Numbered from the stretch's first letter, positions 1 through 6,851 are shown. The stretch is DNA of 8,373 bases from Deltaproteobacteria bacterium (GCA_024639205.1 JAHEIV010000110.1:1-8373), one strand, 5' to 3'. Notes: generated by a model not told the origin, from the sequence alone. Numbers and translations are program-made.

Positions 1-2663
1 AGAGGCTGGCCACGTCACTGTATGAGAAGAAAAAGGAACTTTCTCAGGCTCAAATCGACAACATCCTGGCAGATTTTATTCAACTGGGAATGAAAAGTGA
101 GCATCCTGCCGACGTGGCCTGCCGATGCACGGTATTCACCAAATCCGACATGATTCACCTGCAGAACAAGGGTGAAAAATTGCAGAACATCATCCATGGT
201 CTGCACGTGGGCAACGCCAGAAACTACGTCAGTACCATCGTCTCCAACCAGCAGCTCGAGGAGCCGATCATATTTGTCGGCGGGCTGTCCCTAAACGACC
301 TCCAGGTAAAGGCGTTCCGCCGTTATTTCCCGAGCCTGACGGTCCCCGCCCTGAACACTTCCACCGGGGCTCTCGGAGCCGCCCTGAAGGCGCTTGAATC
401 ACAGCGGGCGGATGATTTGCACCTTCCACCACTGCATGATGTCCTGGCTCGAAGCAATCGAAAGGTTGACAGAGCACCCCGGCTGCAACTGAAAAAAACG
501 CGCATGCCCGTCGATGAAGGATTGCCACAGCTGGCTCCCGCCGAACACACCGGCGCATTTCTGGGAATCGACATCGGCTCCACCACCACCAAGTATGCCT
601 TGATCGACGATAAACAGAAACTAATTGATAAACGGTATGTGCCCACACGCGGAAAACCGATCGAAGTGACGCAGGAACTGCTCGCCCACATTCGTGACAG
701 GTTCGGTGACACGGTCGAGATCCTTGGCGCCGCCACAACCGGATCCGGCCGCAATGTGGTGGGGGATTTTTTGAATGCCGATTTAATTGTCGACGAGATC
801 ACGGCGCACGCCAGAGGGGCGATTGAAATCGACCGGAGTGTGGACACGATCTTTGAAATCGGAGGCCAGGATTCGAAATATATCCAAATTGCCAATACCC
901 ATCCCCTCGATTTTGACATGAACAAGGTCTGTGCGGCCGGCACCGGCAGTTTCCTGCACGAACTGGCCAGCAAATACGGCATCAATATCGTAGAAGAGTT
1001 TCAAAAGATCGCGCTTCAGTCCGAAGCCCCTGTTAAGCTGGCCGAAAGATGTACGGTCTTTATGGAGTCCGATCTGGTCTCCTATTACCAGCAGGGGATT
1101 GCACAAGAAGATCTTCTCGCTGGTCTGTGCTACGCCATCGTTCACAACTACCTGAACCGGGTGGTCGGCAAGCGGCCCATCGGCCGTCGGGTTATGTTTC
1201 TGGGCGGCCCCTCGCTGAACAAGGCCGTGGTGGCGGCATTTGAAATCGTTTTGGGCAGAAGCTTGATTGTACCGCCCCATCGTGAGGTTCTCGGTGCGGC
1301 CGGGGCTGCCGTCATGCTGCGCGAGAAATTACAGGATCGGGATCACCACCCAAGGCAATTTAGGGGTCTGGCATCCGCCGTCGAAGACCGGTTGCACTAT
1401 GATGAAAAGATCTGCAAAGCCGATTCCGCCTGTCACAACCAGTGCAAGCTGAAAATTTACGACTTCAGCGGCCGAAAAAGCATCTGGGGTGGCGAATGCG
1501 GCCGCTATGAGACGATCCGGCGTTCCGGCACCAAAAAGAAGAACTATTTCCGACTGCGCCAAATGCTCTGGGAACAGCACCTGGAGGGCGTCGGCGAGGT
1601 TCTGGGAGATGAACCGGTTTGGGAGGTGGGCGGAAGACCGACCGTTGGGTTGCACAGCTCGCTGTACATGCACCAGACGGGCATTTTGTGGGCGCACTTT
1701 TTTGCCGCGCTGGGGTATCAGCCGGTCTTCACACCGCCCACGAATACGCAGATCTGCAAATCCGGCATCGAGCATGCCGAGGATGGCGTCTGCTTCCCGT
1801 TAAAAGTGTCCCACGGCCACATTCGGAAGTTGGCCGCTAAAACACGCTATCTGTTTCTTCCCAGTCTGCTGAACATGCCTACGGCGCAGCAGTGGGAGGC
1901 TGGACGGTACTGTCCCATGGTCATGGGCAGCGGCTATATGGCCCGGATGGCCTTGAATTTGAACCCGTCGACCATTCTGGATCCGGCCCTGCATATGAAG
2001 AATCCGCCGGAAGCCCTGGCGGTGGAGTTGTTCGAACAGCTGAAACCAAAACTGGGGCTGCGCAGGGGCGTCATCAAGAAGGCACTGCGCCACGGCCTCG
2101 AGAAACAGGAACACTTCGCGGCGGACCTGCTGCGATCCGGGGAGAAAATGCTGGCCCAGCGCAGTAAAAGCGATCCGCTGATCGTCGTCACCGGCAGGCC
2201 TTACAACCTGTATGACGAACGGTTGAACCTGCGACTCGGGCGGAACCTGGCCCGGATTGGGATCGATGCCCTGCCGCTCGATTTTATCGACGTAGACGCC
2301 GTGGATCTTTCCGATTTTCCCGGCATGTTCTGGGGATTGGGTGCACGGATCCTGCGGACCGCCCGGTGGGTAAAACAGCACCCGTATGCTTTCGGACTGC
2401 ATCTGACCAACTTCAGCTGCGGTGCGGATTCGTTTCTCGAACATTTTTACAAACACATCATGGGCGACAAAGCCTATTTGATCCTGGAACTGGACGAGCA
2501 CAGCGCCACGGCCGGGGTGATGACCCGGTTGGAAGCGTTCAAGAACGTGATTGAAAACAGCATAAGGGAGGCGGCCGTGGCCGCTATCGTCCGGACCGAA
2601 TCCGAAGCGGAGGTGGAAAATGGACACGAAGAGCGATGCCGGCTTTCAATCGCTGACAGATAA
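1..2663 (+). CDS. Tandem acyl-CoA dehydratase activase (BadF/BadG/BcrA/HgdC-type ATPase) with DUF2229-like region, 5' partial
   Basis: The reading frame is open from nt 3, so the true start lies left of the window; the Met codon at 90 is internal (residues below are numbered from it, 857 aa). Residues 1-101 are the C-terminal half of a first ASKHA-type ATPase domain. Residues 157-412 are a complete second one: phosphate loop GIDIGSTTTK (159-168), EIGGQDSKY (256-264), and the two [4Fe-4S] cysteines known from HgdC-type activases, Cys281 in KVCAAGTGSF and Cys321 in ERCTVF. Residues 437 onward resemble DUF2229 (activase-related), with Cys442, 448, 452 and 470, and later Cys556, 568, 608 and 777. 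Members of this superfamily use ATP to drive an electron from an Fe-S cluster into a dehydratase or reductase partner, normally in the cytoplasm. The next gene encodes such a partner and overlaps this one by 44 nt, suggesting translational coupling. The family is secure; the substrate is unknown. Confidence 0.93.
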   Translation, partial: RLATSLYEKKKELSQAQIDNILADFIQLGMKSEHPADVACRCTVFTKSDMIHLQNKGEKLQNIIHGLHVGNARNYVSTIVSNQQLEEPIIFVGGLSLNDLQVKAFRRYFPSLTVPALNTSTGALGAALKALESQRADDLHLPPLHDVLARSNRKVDRAPRLQLKKTRMPVDEGLPQLAPAEHTGAFLGIDIGSTTTKYALIDDKQKLIDKRYVPTRGKPIEVTQELLAHIRDRFGDTVEILGAATTGSGRNVVGDFLNADLIVDEITAHARGAIEIDRSVDTIFEIGGQDSKYIQIANTHPLDFDMNKVCAAGTGSFLHELASKYGINIVEEFQKIALQSEAPVKLAERCTVFMESDLVSYYQQGIAQEDLLAGLCYAIVHNYLNRVVGKRPIGRRVMFLGGPSLNKAVVAAFEIVLGRSLIVPPHREVLGAAGAAVMLREKLQDRDHHPRQFRGLASAVEDRLHYDEKICKADSACHNQCKLKIYDFSGRKSIWGGECGRYETIRRSGTKKKNYFRLRQMLWEQHLEGVGEVLGDEPVWEVGGRPTVGLHSSLYMHQTGILWAHFFAALGYQPVFTPPTNTQICKSGIEHAEDGVCFPLKVSHGHIRKLAAKTRYLFLPSLLNMPTAQQWEAGRYCPMVMGSGYMARMALNLNPSTILDPALHMKNPPEALAVELFEQLKPKLGLRRGVIKKALRHGLEKQEHFAADLLRSGEKMLAQRSKSDPLIVVTGRPYNLYDERLNLRLGRNLARIGIDALPLDFIDVDAVDLSDFPGMFWGLGARILRTARWVKQHPYAFGLHLTNFSCGADSFLEHFYKHIMGDKAYLILELDEHSATAGVMTRLEAFKNVIENSIREAAVAAIVRTESEAEVENGHEERCRLSIADR
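2609..2614 (+). promoter_or_regulatory. Shine-Dalgarno GGAGGT for the HgdB-like gene
   Basis: GGAGG (2609-2613) followed by T lies 6 nt upstream of the ATG at 2620, inside the end of the preceding gene. A strong, well-spaced site supports independent or coupled initiation of the second gene rather than production of a fused protein by frameshifting. Confidence 0.75.
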
Positions 2664-3978
2664 TATCGGCACCTTTAATCCCAGGGACAAGCTGCTGTTG
2701 ATTCCGGAAATGAACCGCGCCGGGGCCCGCCTGCTGGCGGCGACCTGCCGCAGTCACGGTATTCGGGCCCGGGTGCTGCAAACTTACAAGGGCATGGATC
2801 TCGGCCAGGAATTTACCTCCGGCAAGGAGTGCTATCCCTGCCAGGTCACCATGGGCGACATTTTGTTTTTCATCCAGCAGGAAAAGGAAAAACTCGGTCG
2901 CGACTTCAACCCGGAAAACTATGTCTATTTTATGCCCGAATCGGACGGTCCCTGCCGTTTCGGCATGTACAACAAGTACCAGCGAATCGTCCTGGATACG
3001 TTTCCGGGGTTGCAAAACCTGAAAATCGGTTCGATCACCTGCCGCGGGGGATACTCGCTGGCAGGTATGATAGAAAAAAAGAAGGTCCGGAATCTCAGAA
3101 AAATGATGTATCTTTCGCTGCTGATGGCCGACATTTTGGACCGGCTGCTATGGCGCATCCGACCCTACGAAAGGAAGCCGGGATCAGCGGACCGTTGGAT
3201 GGAAACATCCCTGCAGGACATGGCCGGTGCGTTTGAAGTCCACGCTGCGGATAAAAACGTGGAAGCCATGCTCGATGTACTGGATGCAATCGTATGCAAG
3301 GGAAAGGATCTGATGGATCCCGGCATGGCGCGCAAACCGCGGATCGGGGTCGTGGGCGAGATTTACCTGCGGATGCACACCCAGGCCAACCAGGATTTGA
3401 TCCGCAACCTGGAAAAACACGGTGCCGAAGTGGTCTGCGCATCGCTGGCAGAGTGGGTCAACTTTGTCAGTTACATAGAAAAGAGATCCGCCGCCACAAA
3501 GCTGCGGGTGAACCTGAAGCAGGGACGAATCGCCTCCCTGCGGGCCGATCTGAAACAGATGCTCGATGCAGGTCTGGAGCTTATTTACAGAGAATCCCGG
3601 CAGAAAAGCCTTTACCGCAGGGTATGGGCGCAGCTGGATGTGGCCGAAGACCATAAAATCGCTCATCTGGAACACACCCTGGCCACGGAGGATGTCTTTT
3701 CTTTTGACATCGACACCGAGGCTCCCTTGAGCATCGCCGGTATCATGGAATACGCCCGCAGCGGCTACGACGGTGTGGTGAACGTTTATCCGTTTACCTG
3801 CATGCCGGGCATGACCACGGCCGCCATCGCCAAGCCCATGATGGCCCAAACGGGAGTGCCGTATCTGGATGCCCCCTACGATGCCAGCGTCCAACCGGGC
3901 AGAGAAGCGGCCATCCGCACATTCATGTACCAGGCCCAGCAGCGTCAGCGATCTAAAGGCAGTCAAGCCTTGCAGTAG
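2620..3978 (+). CDS. HgdB/FldB/BcrC-like 2-hydroxyacyl-CoA dehydratase superfamily protein
   Basis: Complete 452-aa protein; ATG at 2620 has a strong Shine-Dalgarno site, stop TAG at 3976. Superfamily motifs: SGKECYPCQVTMGD (residues 67-80, Cys71 and Cys74), ESDGPCRFGMYNKYQR (107-122, Cys112), Cys141 in ITCRGG, and a C-terminal VNVYPFTCMPGMTT (387-400, Cys394) followed by PYLDAPYDAS. In the dehydratase and benzoyl-CoA reductase families comparable cysteines bind a [4Fe-4S] or double-cubane cluster that receives the activated electron; that these particular residues do so is inference. There is no signal peptide or membrane segment, so it should be cytoplasmic. The sequence matches what I recall as the C-terminal part of large fused activase proteins, so it is probably the electron-accepting partner of the upstream ATPase. 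It could instead be a structural module without dehydratase activity. Substrate unknown. Confidence 0.9.
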   Translation: MDTKSDAGFQSLTDNIGTFNPRDKLLLIPEMNRAGARLLAATCRSHGIRARVLQTYKGMDLGQEFTSGKECYPCQVTMGDILFFIQQEKEKLGRDFNPENYVYFMPESDGPCRFGMYNKYQRIVLDTFPGLQNLKIGSITCRGGYSLAGMIEKKKVRNLRKMMYLSLLMADILDRLLWRIRPYERKPGSADRWMETSLQDMAGAFEVHAADKNVEAMLDVLDAIVCKGKDLMDPGMARKPRIGVVGEIYLRMHTQANQDLIRNLEKHGAEVVCASLAEWVNFVSYIEKRSAATKLRVNLKQGRIASLRADLKQMLDAGLELIYRESRQKSLYRRVWAQLDVAEDHKIAHLEHTLATEDVFSFDIDTEAPLSIAGIMEYARSGYDGVVNVYPFTCMPGMTTAAIAKPMMAQTGVPYLDAPYDASVQPGREAAIRTFMYQAQQRQRSKGSQALQ

Positions 3979-4058
3979 CGTCTCTGTATCCCCCCGAGAG
4001 GCCGCTGTTGGATTCTCTTGCATCAGTGCTTCGTTCTTATCCGAACCCTGCACCACAG

Positions 4059-4110
4059 CCAACGGGGTGGATTCGCACGCATGTACACTCCTGGTCTGCC
4101 GCCCCGTTGG
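4059..4110. repeat. 12-bp inverted repeat (stem-loop), possible terminator of the activase unit
   Basis: The arm CCAACGGGGTGG (4059-4070) pairs with CCGCCCCGTTGG (4099-4110). Nine outer base pairs are perfect, followed by one G-U wobble and two more G-C pairs, leaving a 28-nt loop. It lies 81 nt after the HgdB-like stop codon. No uninterrupted T run follows, only the mixed AT-rich stretch AATAATTTAATTT, and the loop is long, so a rho-independent terminator is possible but not typical. A protein binding site or a structured RNA element are alternatives. Confidence 0.5.
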
Positions 4111-4374
4111 TAGCTGCAATAATTTAATTTCGTCAATCCCATCCCGATACTTATTTGCAGTCACCCCCGCAACATCGGTTCTTGCCAATAAATTCAAAAC
4201 CGGCTAATACCTGGATCCTGTGATGAACTGGTTGTGAAGTCGGCAATTTGGCATCCTGGAACACCCAACCGCTCGGGCAAAAGACAGTGCGAATCGACAT
4301 TTCTGCAACGCGCAAGAATCCATATCGTTTGGTTCTCGCCCGTTGTGCTCGCCGCTGAGCGTTACAGTCAAAAC

Positions 4375-4379
4375 GGGAG
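4375..4379 (+). promoter_or_regulatory. Shine-Dalgarno GGGAG that decides the decarboxylase start
   Basis: GGGAG lies 9 nt before the ATG at 4389 but only 3 nt before the in-frame GTG at 4383, which is too close for normal initiation. It therefore favours the ATG. The in-frame TGA at 4356-4358 excludes any start further upstream. Confidence 0.6.
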
Positions 4380-4388
4380 ATCGTGGAT

Positions 4389-5804
4389 ATGGACCAACAG
4401 CAATTTCGAAAATACGGACACGAACTGGTCGACTGGCTGGCGGACTACATGCAGGAGGTGGAAAACTATCCGGTGGTCTCGACGGCAAAGCCGGGAGAGA
4501 TCAAATCCCGTATCCCTTCGTCACCACCGTCGGCAAAAGAACCGATGGAGAACATCCTAACTGATTTTCGTAACCTGATCCTTCCCGGAATGACCCACTG
4601 GCAGCATCCGGGATGGTTTGCCTACTTTCCGGCCAATAACAGCCCGCCGTCGGTGCTGGCCGAACTGCTAACCGCCGGTCTTGGAGCCCAGTGCATGATC
4701 TGGCAGACTTCCCCGGCGGCGGCCGAACTGGAAGAAGCCGTTATGGAATGGCTGCAACAGATGCTGGCACTGCCGGAAGGGATGGCCGGTTGCATCCAGG
4801 ACACCGCCTCCACCGCCACCCTTTGTGCGCTTCTGACAGCGCGGGAAAAAGCGACCGGATACGAATCCAACCGCATCGGGCTGCAAATGCCGCTGACGGT
4901 ATACGCATCGGAGGAAACCCACTCCAGTATCGAAAAAGGGGTTAAAATCGCCGGCTTCGGCAGCAGGGCCTTACAACCGGTTGCCACCGACGACCACTTT
5001 GCGATGGTTCCGCGGGAGTTGGAAAAACAGATCGCCAGAGACAGGGAAAATGGTCTGCACCCTTGCTGCGTGGTGGCCACCATCGGCACCACCTCCTCCA
5101 CGGCGATTGACCCCCTGGAAGATATCGGCCGGATCTGCCGCCGCCACAACATCTGGCTGCACGTGGATGCGGCCTTTGCCGGTACCGCTGCAATCCTTCC
5201 GGAAAAGCGCGCCATTTTGAACGGAATCGAATATGCGGATTCGTTTGTATTCAACCCCCACAAATGGATGCTGACCAATTTCGACTGCTCGGCCTACTTT
5301 GTCAGGGATCCCGGTGCCCTGATTCAGACATTTGAAATTCATCCCGAATACCTCAAGACCGGCAGCGATGCGGAGGTAAAAAACTACCGGGACTGGGGCC
5401 TCCAACTGGGGAGAAGATTTCGAGCCCTGAAACTGTGGTTTGTCATCAGAAGTTACGGTGTCGAGGGTTTAAGGGCCATGGTGCGCGAGCATTTGCGACT
5501 GGCGCAGCTTTTTGCCGCTTGGCTGAAAGACGATGCCCGCTTCGAAACGATGGCGCCGGTCAGCCTGAGCCTGGTCTGCTTTCGCCTCAACGACGGGCGA
5601 CCGGAGCCAAAACTCCAGGAGCTCAATGCGGAGTTGTTGCGAAGAGTCAATGCAACGGGCAAGGTGTATGTAACCCACACCGCCCTAAAGGGAAAATACG
5701 TCCTGCGCATGATGGTCGGCCAGCGAACGACCGCAGAAAGGCACGTGCAGTCGGCATGGGAGATCATTAGGGAGAAAACGCAGGAGCTGCTGGCAGGAGA
5801 GTGA
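4389..5804 (+). CDS. Aromatic L-amino acid decarboxylase family protein (PLP-dependent, group II)
   Basis: A 471-aa protein from ATG 4389 (473 aa if GTG 4383 is used). The family converts L-DOPA, tyrosine, tryptophan or phenylalanine to the amine plus CO2 in the cytoplasm. Residues are numbered from the ATG. HWQHPGWFAYF (70-80) is the substrate-side motif; His178 in the THSS motif should stack on the cofactor ring; Asp260 in HVDAAFAG should contact the pyridine nitrogen; Lys292 in NPHKWM should form the Schiff base; Tyr321 in HPEYLK corresponds to the catalytic-loop tyrosine that favours decarboxylation over oxidative deamination. YRDWGLQLGRRFRALKLWF (333-351) is a hallmark of the family. The QDTAS motif and the N-terminus MDQQQFRKYGHEL resemble Pseudomonas DOPA decarboxylase as I recall it, which also supports the ATG start. 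Length is normal and the gene looks intact. It stands alone, with no transporter or regulator in view, so the preferred amino acid remains open. Confidence 0.93.
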   Translation: MDQQQFRKYGHELVDWLADYMQEVENYPVVSTAKPGEIKSRIPSSPPSAKEPMENILTDFRNLILPGMTHWQHPGWFAYFPANNSPPSVLAELLTAGLGAQCMIWQTSPAAAELEEAVMEWLQQMLALPEGMAGCIQDTASTATLCALLTAREKATGYESNRIGLQMPLTVYASEETHSSIEKGVKIAGFGSRALQPVATDDHFAMVPRELEKQIARDRENGLHPCCVVATIGTTSSTAIDPLEDIGRICRRHNIWLHVDAAFAGTAAILPEKRAILNGIEYADSFVFNPHKWMLTNFDCSAYFVRDPGALIQTFEIHPEYLKTGSDAEVKNYRDWGLQLGRRFRALKLWFVIRSYGVEGLRAMVREHLRLAQLFAAWLKDDARFETMAPVSLSLVCFRLNDGRPEPKLQELNAELLRRVNATGKVYVTHTALKGKYVLRMMVGQRTTAERHVQSAWEIIREKTQELLAGE

Positions 5805-6086
5805 GACGTGCCTGCAACGCTGTCCAAATCTTCATTTTCAATCATGGAGCCTTATGGTTTCGTGCTGGTACTGGAGGACGGTCTGGACCGAGAATGCTTC
5901 CAAAGGAGGCTGTTTTGCCCGCAAATGCTGTTTGCTGCGCCGGCAGCTGCCTGGAGGCTTATTTGGACTGGAGCACCATCGAAGCGATTTCTTCGTTGAC
6001 CCTTAGAGATTCATTCCCGGTGATCGGCGACCGTTATCGGATGGTTGCGGTCGTAGTACTTTGCGCACCGGATCCGTGAATTCCGA
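5805..6086. other. Gap between convergent genes; no gene supported
   Basis: The 282 bp separate the ends of the decarboxylase (plus) and yceD (minus). No ribosomal protein L32 gene (rpmF), the usual follower of yceD, can be read on the minus strand. Short inverted repeats occur: CGACCG (6028-6033) with CGGTCG (6048-6053), and the palindrome GGCAGCTGCC (5942-5951). Neither is followed by a T run, so no terminator is claimed. A 63-codon plus-strand frame (5808-5999) begins with GTG 8 nt after AGGAG, but its product resembles nothing I know. Confidence 0.5.
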
Positions 6087-6099
6087 TCATTTGTGATCG
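6084..6099. repeat. Small hairpin overlapping the yceD stop codon
   Basis: CGATCA (6084-6089) and TGATCG (6094-6099) form a perfect 6-bp inverted repeat with the 4-nt loop TTTG, covering the end of yceD. It is AT-balanced and lacks a T run, so a role in termination or mRNA 3'-end protection is only possible. Confidence 0.25.
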
Positions 6100-6638
6100 A
6101 TCTTCAGACCCTTCAGGATGGCCAATCGCGGATCGCCGGTCCGGTTTTCACAATTGCACGCAGTTTCATTGAGATTCACGCCGCACTGCGGGCAGAGGCC
6201 TTTGCAGGTTTCGCAGCAGATCGGCCGCATGGGTATTGCCATGACGATTTCCGACTGCACGTCTTGCAGCAGATCGATCTGTTCTGCGGTGAAGGGAATC
6301 AGACCGATTTTCTCCGCCTGGAGCTCAACATCTCCGTCGCCGGCCGGTTCGATCTCTTCCGGTGGCCGGCGTATGTATGTGAGCGTAAAACCGGTACGCA
6401 GAACCGATTCAAATTCGATCAAGCACCGGTTGCAGTTCATTCGAACCGTTGCTGCAACTCGGCCCTCTACGGCCACCATCTCCCCCATCTGCTTGGCCCC
6501 CAGACGGATATCCAGCGGTTCGGCAAAAAGACAATCGCCCGCTGCGCTGATTTTTTCCAGCACGGGAAAATCCCTGATTCTCTTTTCAAAAGTGAAGGTC
6601 TGGATTTTCCCGCTCAGCTCTTCCAGATGGATGATCAC
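6087..6638 (-). CDS. yceD: YceD/DUF177 family protein
   Basis: A 183-aa protein with a GTG start at 6638 and TGA stop at 6087. It is read as YceD/DUF177 from the central CNRC motif (Cys69, Cys72) and the C-terminal signature: CETCKGLCPQCG (142-153, with Cys142, 145, 149 and 152), NLNETACNC (155-163) and DPRLAIL (169-175). The paired cysteines suggest a metal (zinc) site. Length fits the family (about 170-180 aa). Homologues have been linked to 23S rRNA accumulation, and the gene usually precedes rpmF, so a role in large-subunit ribosome assembly is likely but not shown here. The start is fixed by a very good Shine-Dalgarno site. The gene is divergent from glnS and convergent with the decarboxylase, and unusually has no rpmF behind it. 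Confidence 0.9.
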   Translation of the reverse strand: MIIHLEELSGKIQTFTFEKRIRDFPVLEKISAAGDCLFAEPLDIRLGAKQMGEMVAVEGRVAATVRMNCNRCLIEFESVLRTGFTLTYIRRPPEEIEPAGDGDVELQAEKIGLIPFTAEQIDLLQDVQSEIVMAIPMRPICCETCKGLCPQCGVNLNETACNCENRTGDPRLAILKGLKIDHK

Positions 6639-6643
6639 GTTTG

Positions 6644-6649
6644 ACCTCC
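6644..6649 (-). promoter_or_regulatory. Shine-Dalgarno GGAGGT fixing the GTG start of yceD
   Basis: On the minus strand GGAGGT ends 5 nt before the GTG at 6638. This near-perfect site justifies choosing the rare GTG start codon. Confidence 0.75.
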
Positions 6650-6651
6650 GC

Positions 6652-6723
6652 TCGATTCGAAGCTATAGTGAACGCGATTTGATCCGGTGGAAACATGCCC
6701 TGTATCTGCAATGGTCGAATCGA
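6652..6723. repeat. 9-bp inverted repeat in the yceD/glnS divergent region
   Basis: TCGATTCGA (6652-6660) and its exact reverse complement TCGAATCGA (6715-6723) are separated by 54 nt. They flank the stretch where the yceD promoter should lie, so a paired operator is conceivable. A chance repeat is about as likely. Confidence 0.35.
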
Positions 6724-6836
6724 ACTGTGTATTCGGATGGTTCCCGTGTCAATCATAACGTCGATCACGGCGTTTGGCAAATCGGCGGCTGTGATCGGCT
6801 CCGACCAATCGGTTCCGCTGACACGTCCGGTGCCGT

Positions 6837-6842
6837 AAAGGA
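6837..6842 (+). promoter_or_regulatory. Shine-Dalgarno AAAGGA for glnS
   Basis: AAAGGA lies 9 nt upstream of the ATG at 6852 and supports that start, which gives the protein an N-terminal tail longer than that of E. coli GlnRS. Confidence 0.6.
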
Positions 6843-6851
6843 AAAATATCA

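Larger units (their letters stand above)
3979..4388. other. Long intergenic region between HgdB-like gene and decarboxylase
   Basis: About 410 bp without a credible gene. It holds one strong inverted repeat (4059-4110), an AT-rich patch just after it (about 4117-4130), and the decarboxylase ribosome binding site at its right end. Open frames run through it on both strands but start or end inside the shadow of the HgdB-like gene and match no family I recognise. I see no convincing sigma-70 or sigma-54 promoter by eye, although the decarboxylase probably needs one here, as this gap is too long for a tight operon. Confidence 0.6.
6639..6851. other. Divergent intergenic region between yceD and glnS
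   Basis: Both genes should have promoters in these 213 bp. On the minus strand, TATAGC (6662-6667 reversed) is a possible -10 for yceD but has no clear -35 partner. On the plus strand, TTGATC (6679-6684) could be a -35 for glnS, with only a poor -10 after it. Several inverted repeats are present: the 9-bp pair at 6652-6660/6715-6723, and CGTGTCA (6745-6751) with TGACACG (6819-6825). No T-box or other riboswitch is apparent. Confidence 0.4.

Noticed and set aside
2613..2624. Programmed -1 frameshift joining the two left-hand genes
   Set aside because: The A run at 2617-2620 invites the idea, but the second gene is in the +1 frame, and a strong Shine-Dalgarno site with ATG explains it better.
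1800..2627. Minus-strand 275-codon open frame inside the activase gene
   Set aside because: Fully antisense to the DUF2229-like coding region with conserved cysteines; no family signal of its own.
4059..4110. Integron attC site
   Set aside because: Arms carry AAC/GTT ends, but the flanking core bases do not fit the RYYYAAC/GTTRRRY consensus and the stem pairs continuously where attC has an unpaired spacer. No integrase or cassette is present.
3184..4197. Long minus-strand open frame (337 codons) opposite the HgdB-like gene and part of the following gap
   Set aside because: Most of it is antisense to a gene with clear family motifs, its product shows no recognisable domain, and such shadow frames are common at this GC content. 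The stretch beyond the gene (3979-4197) also resembles nothing known.
5805..6086. Hidden rpmF (L32) or tRNA gene in the convergent gap
   Set aside because: No L32 start, basic N-terminus or zinc cysteine pairs can be read on the minus strand, and no T-arm-like sequence with matching acceptor stem was seen.
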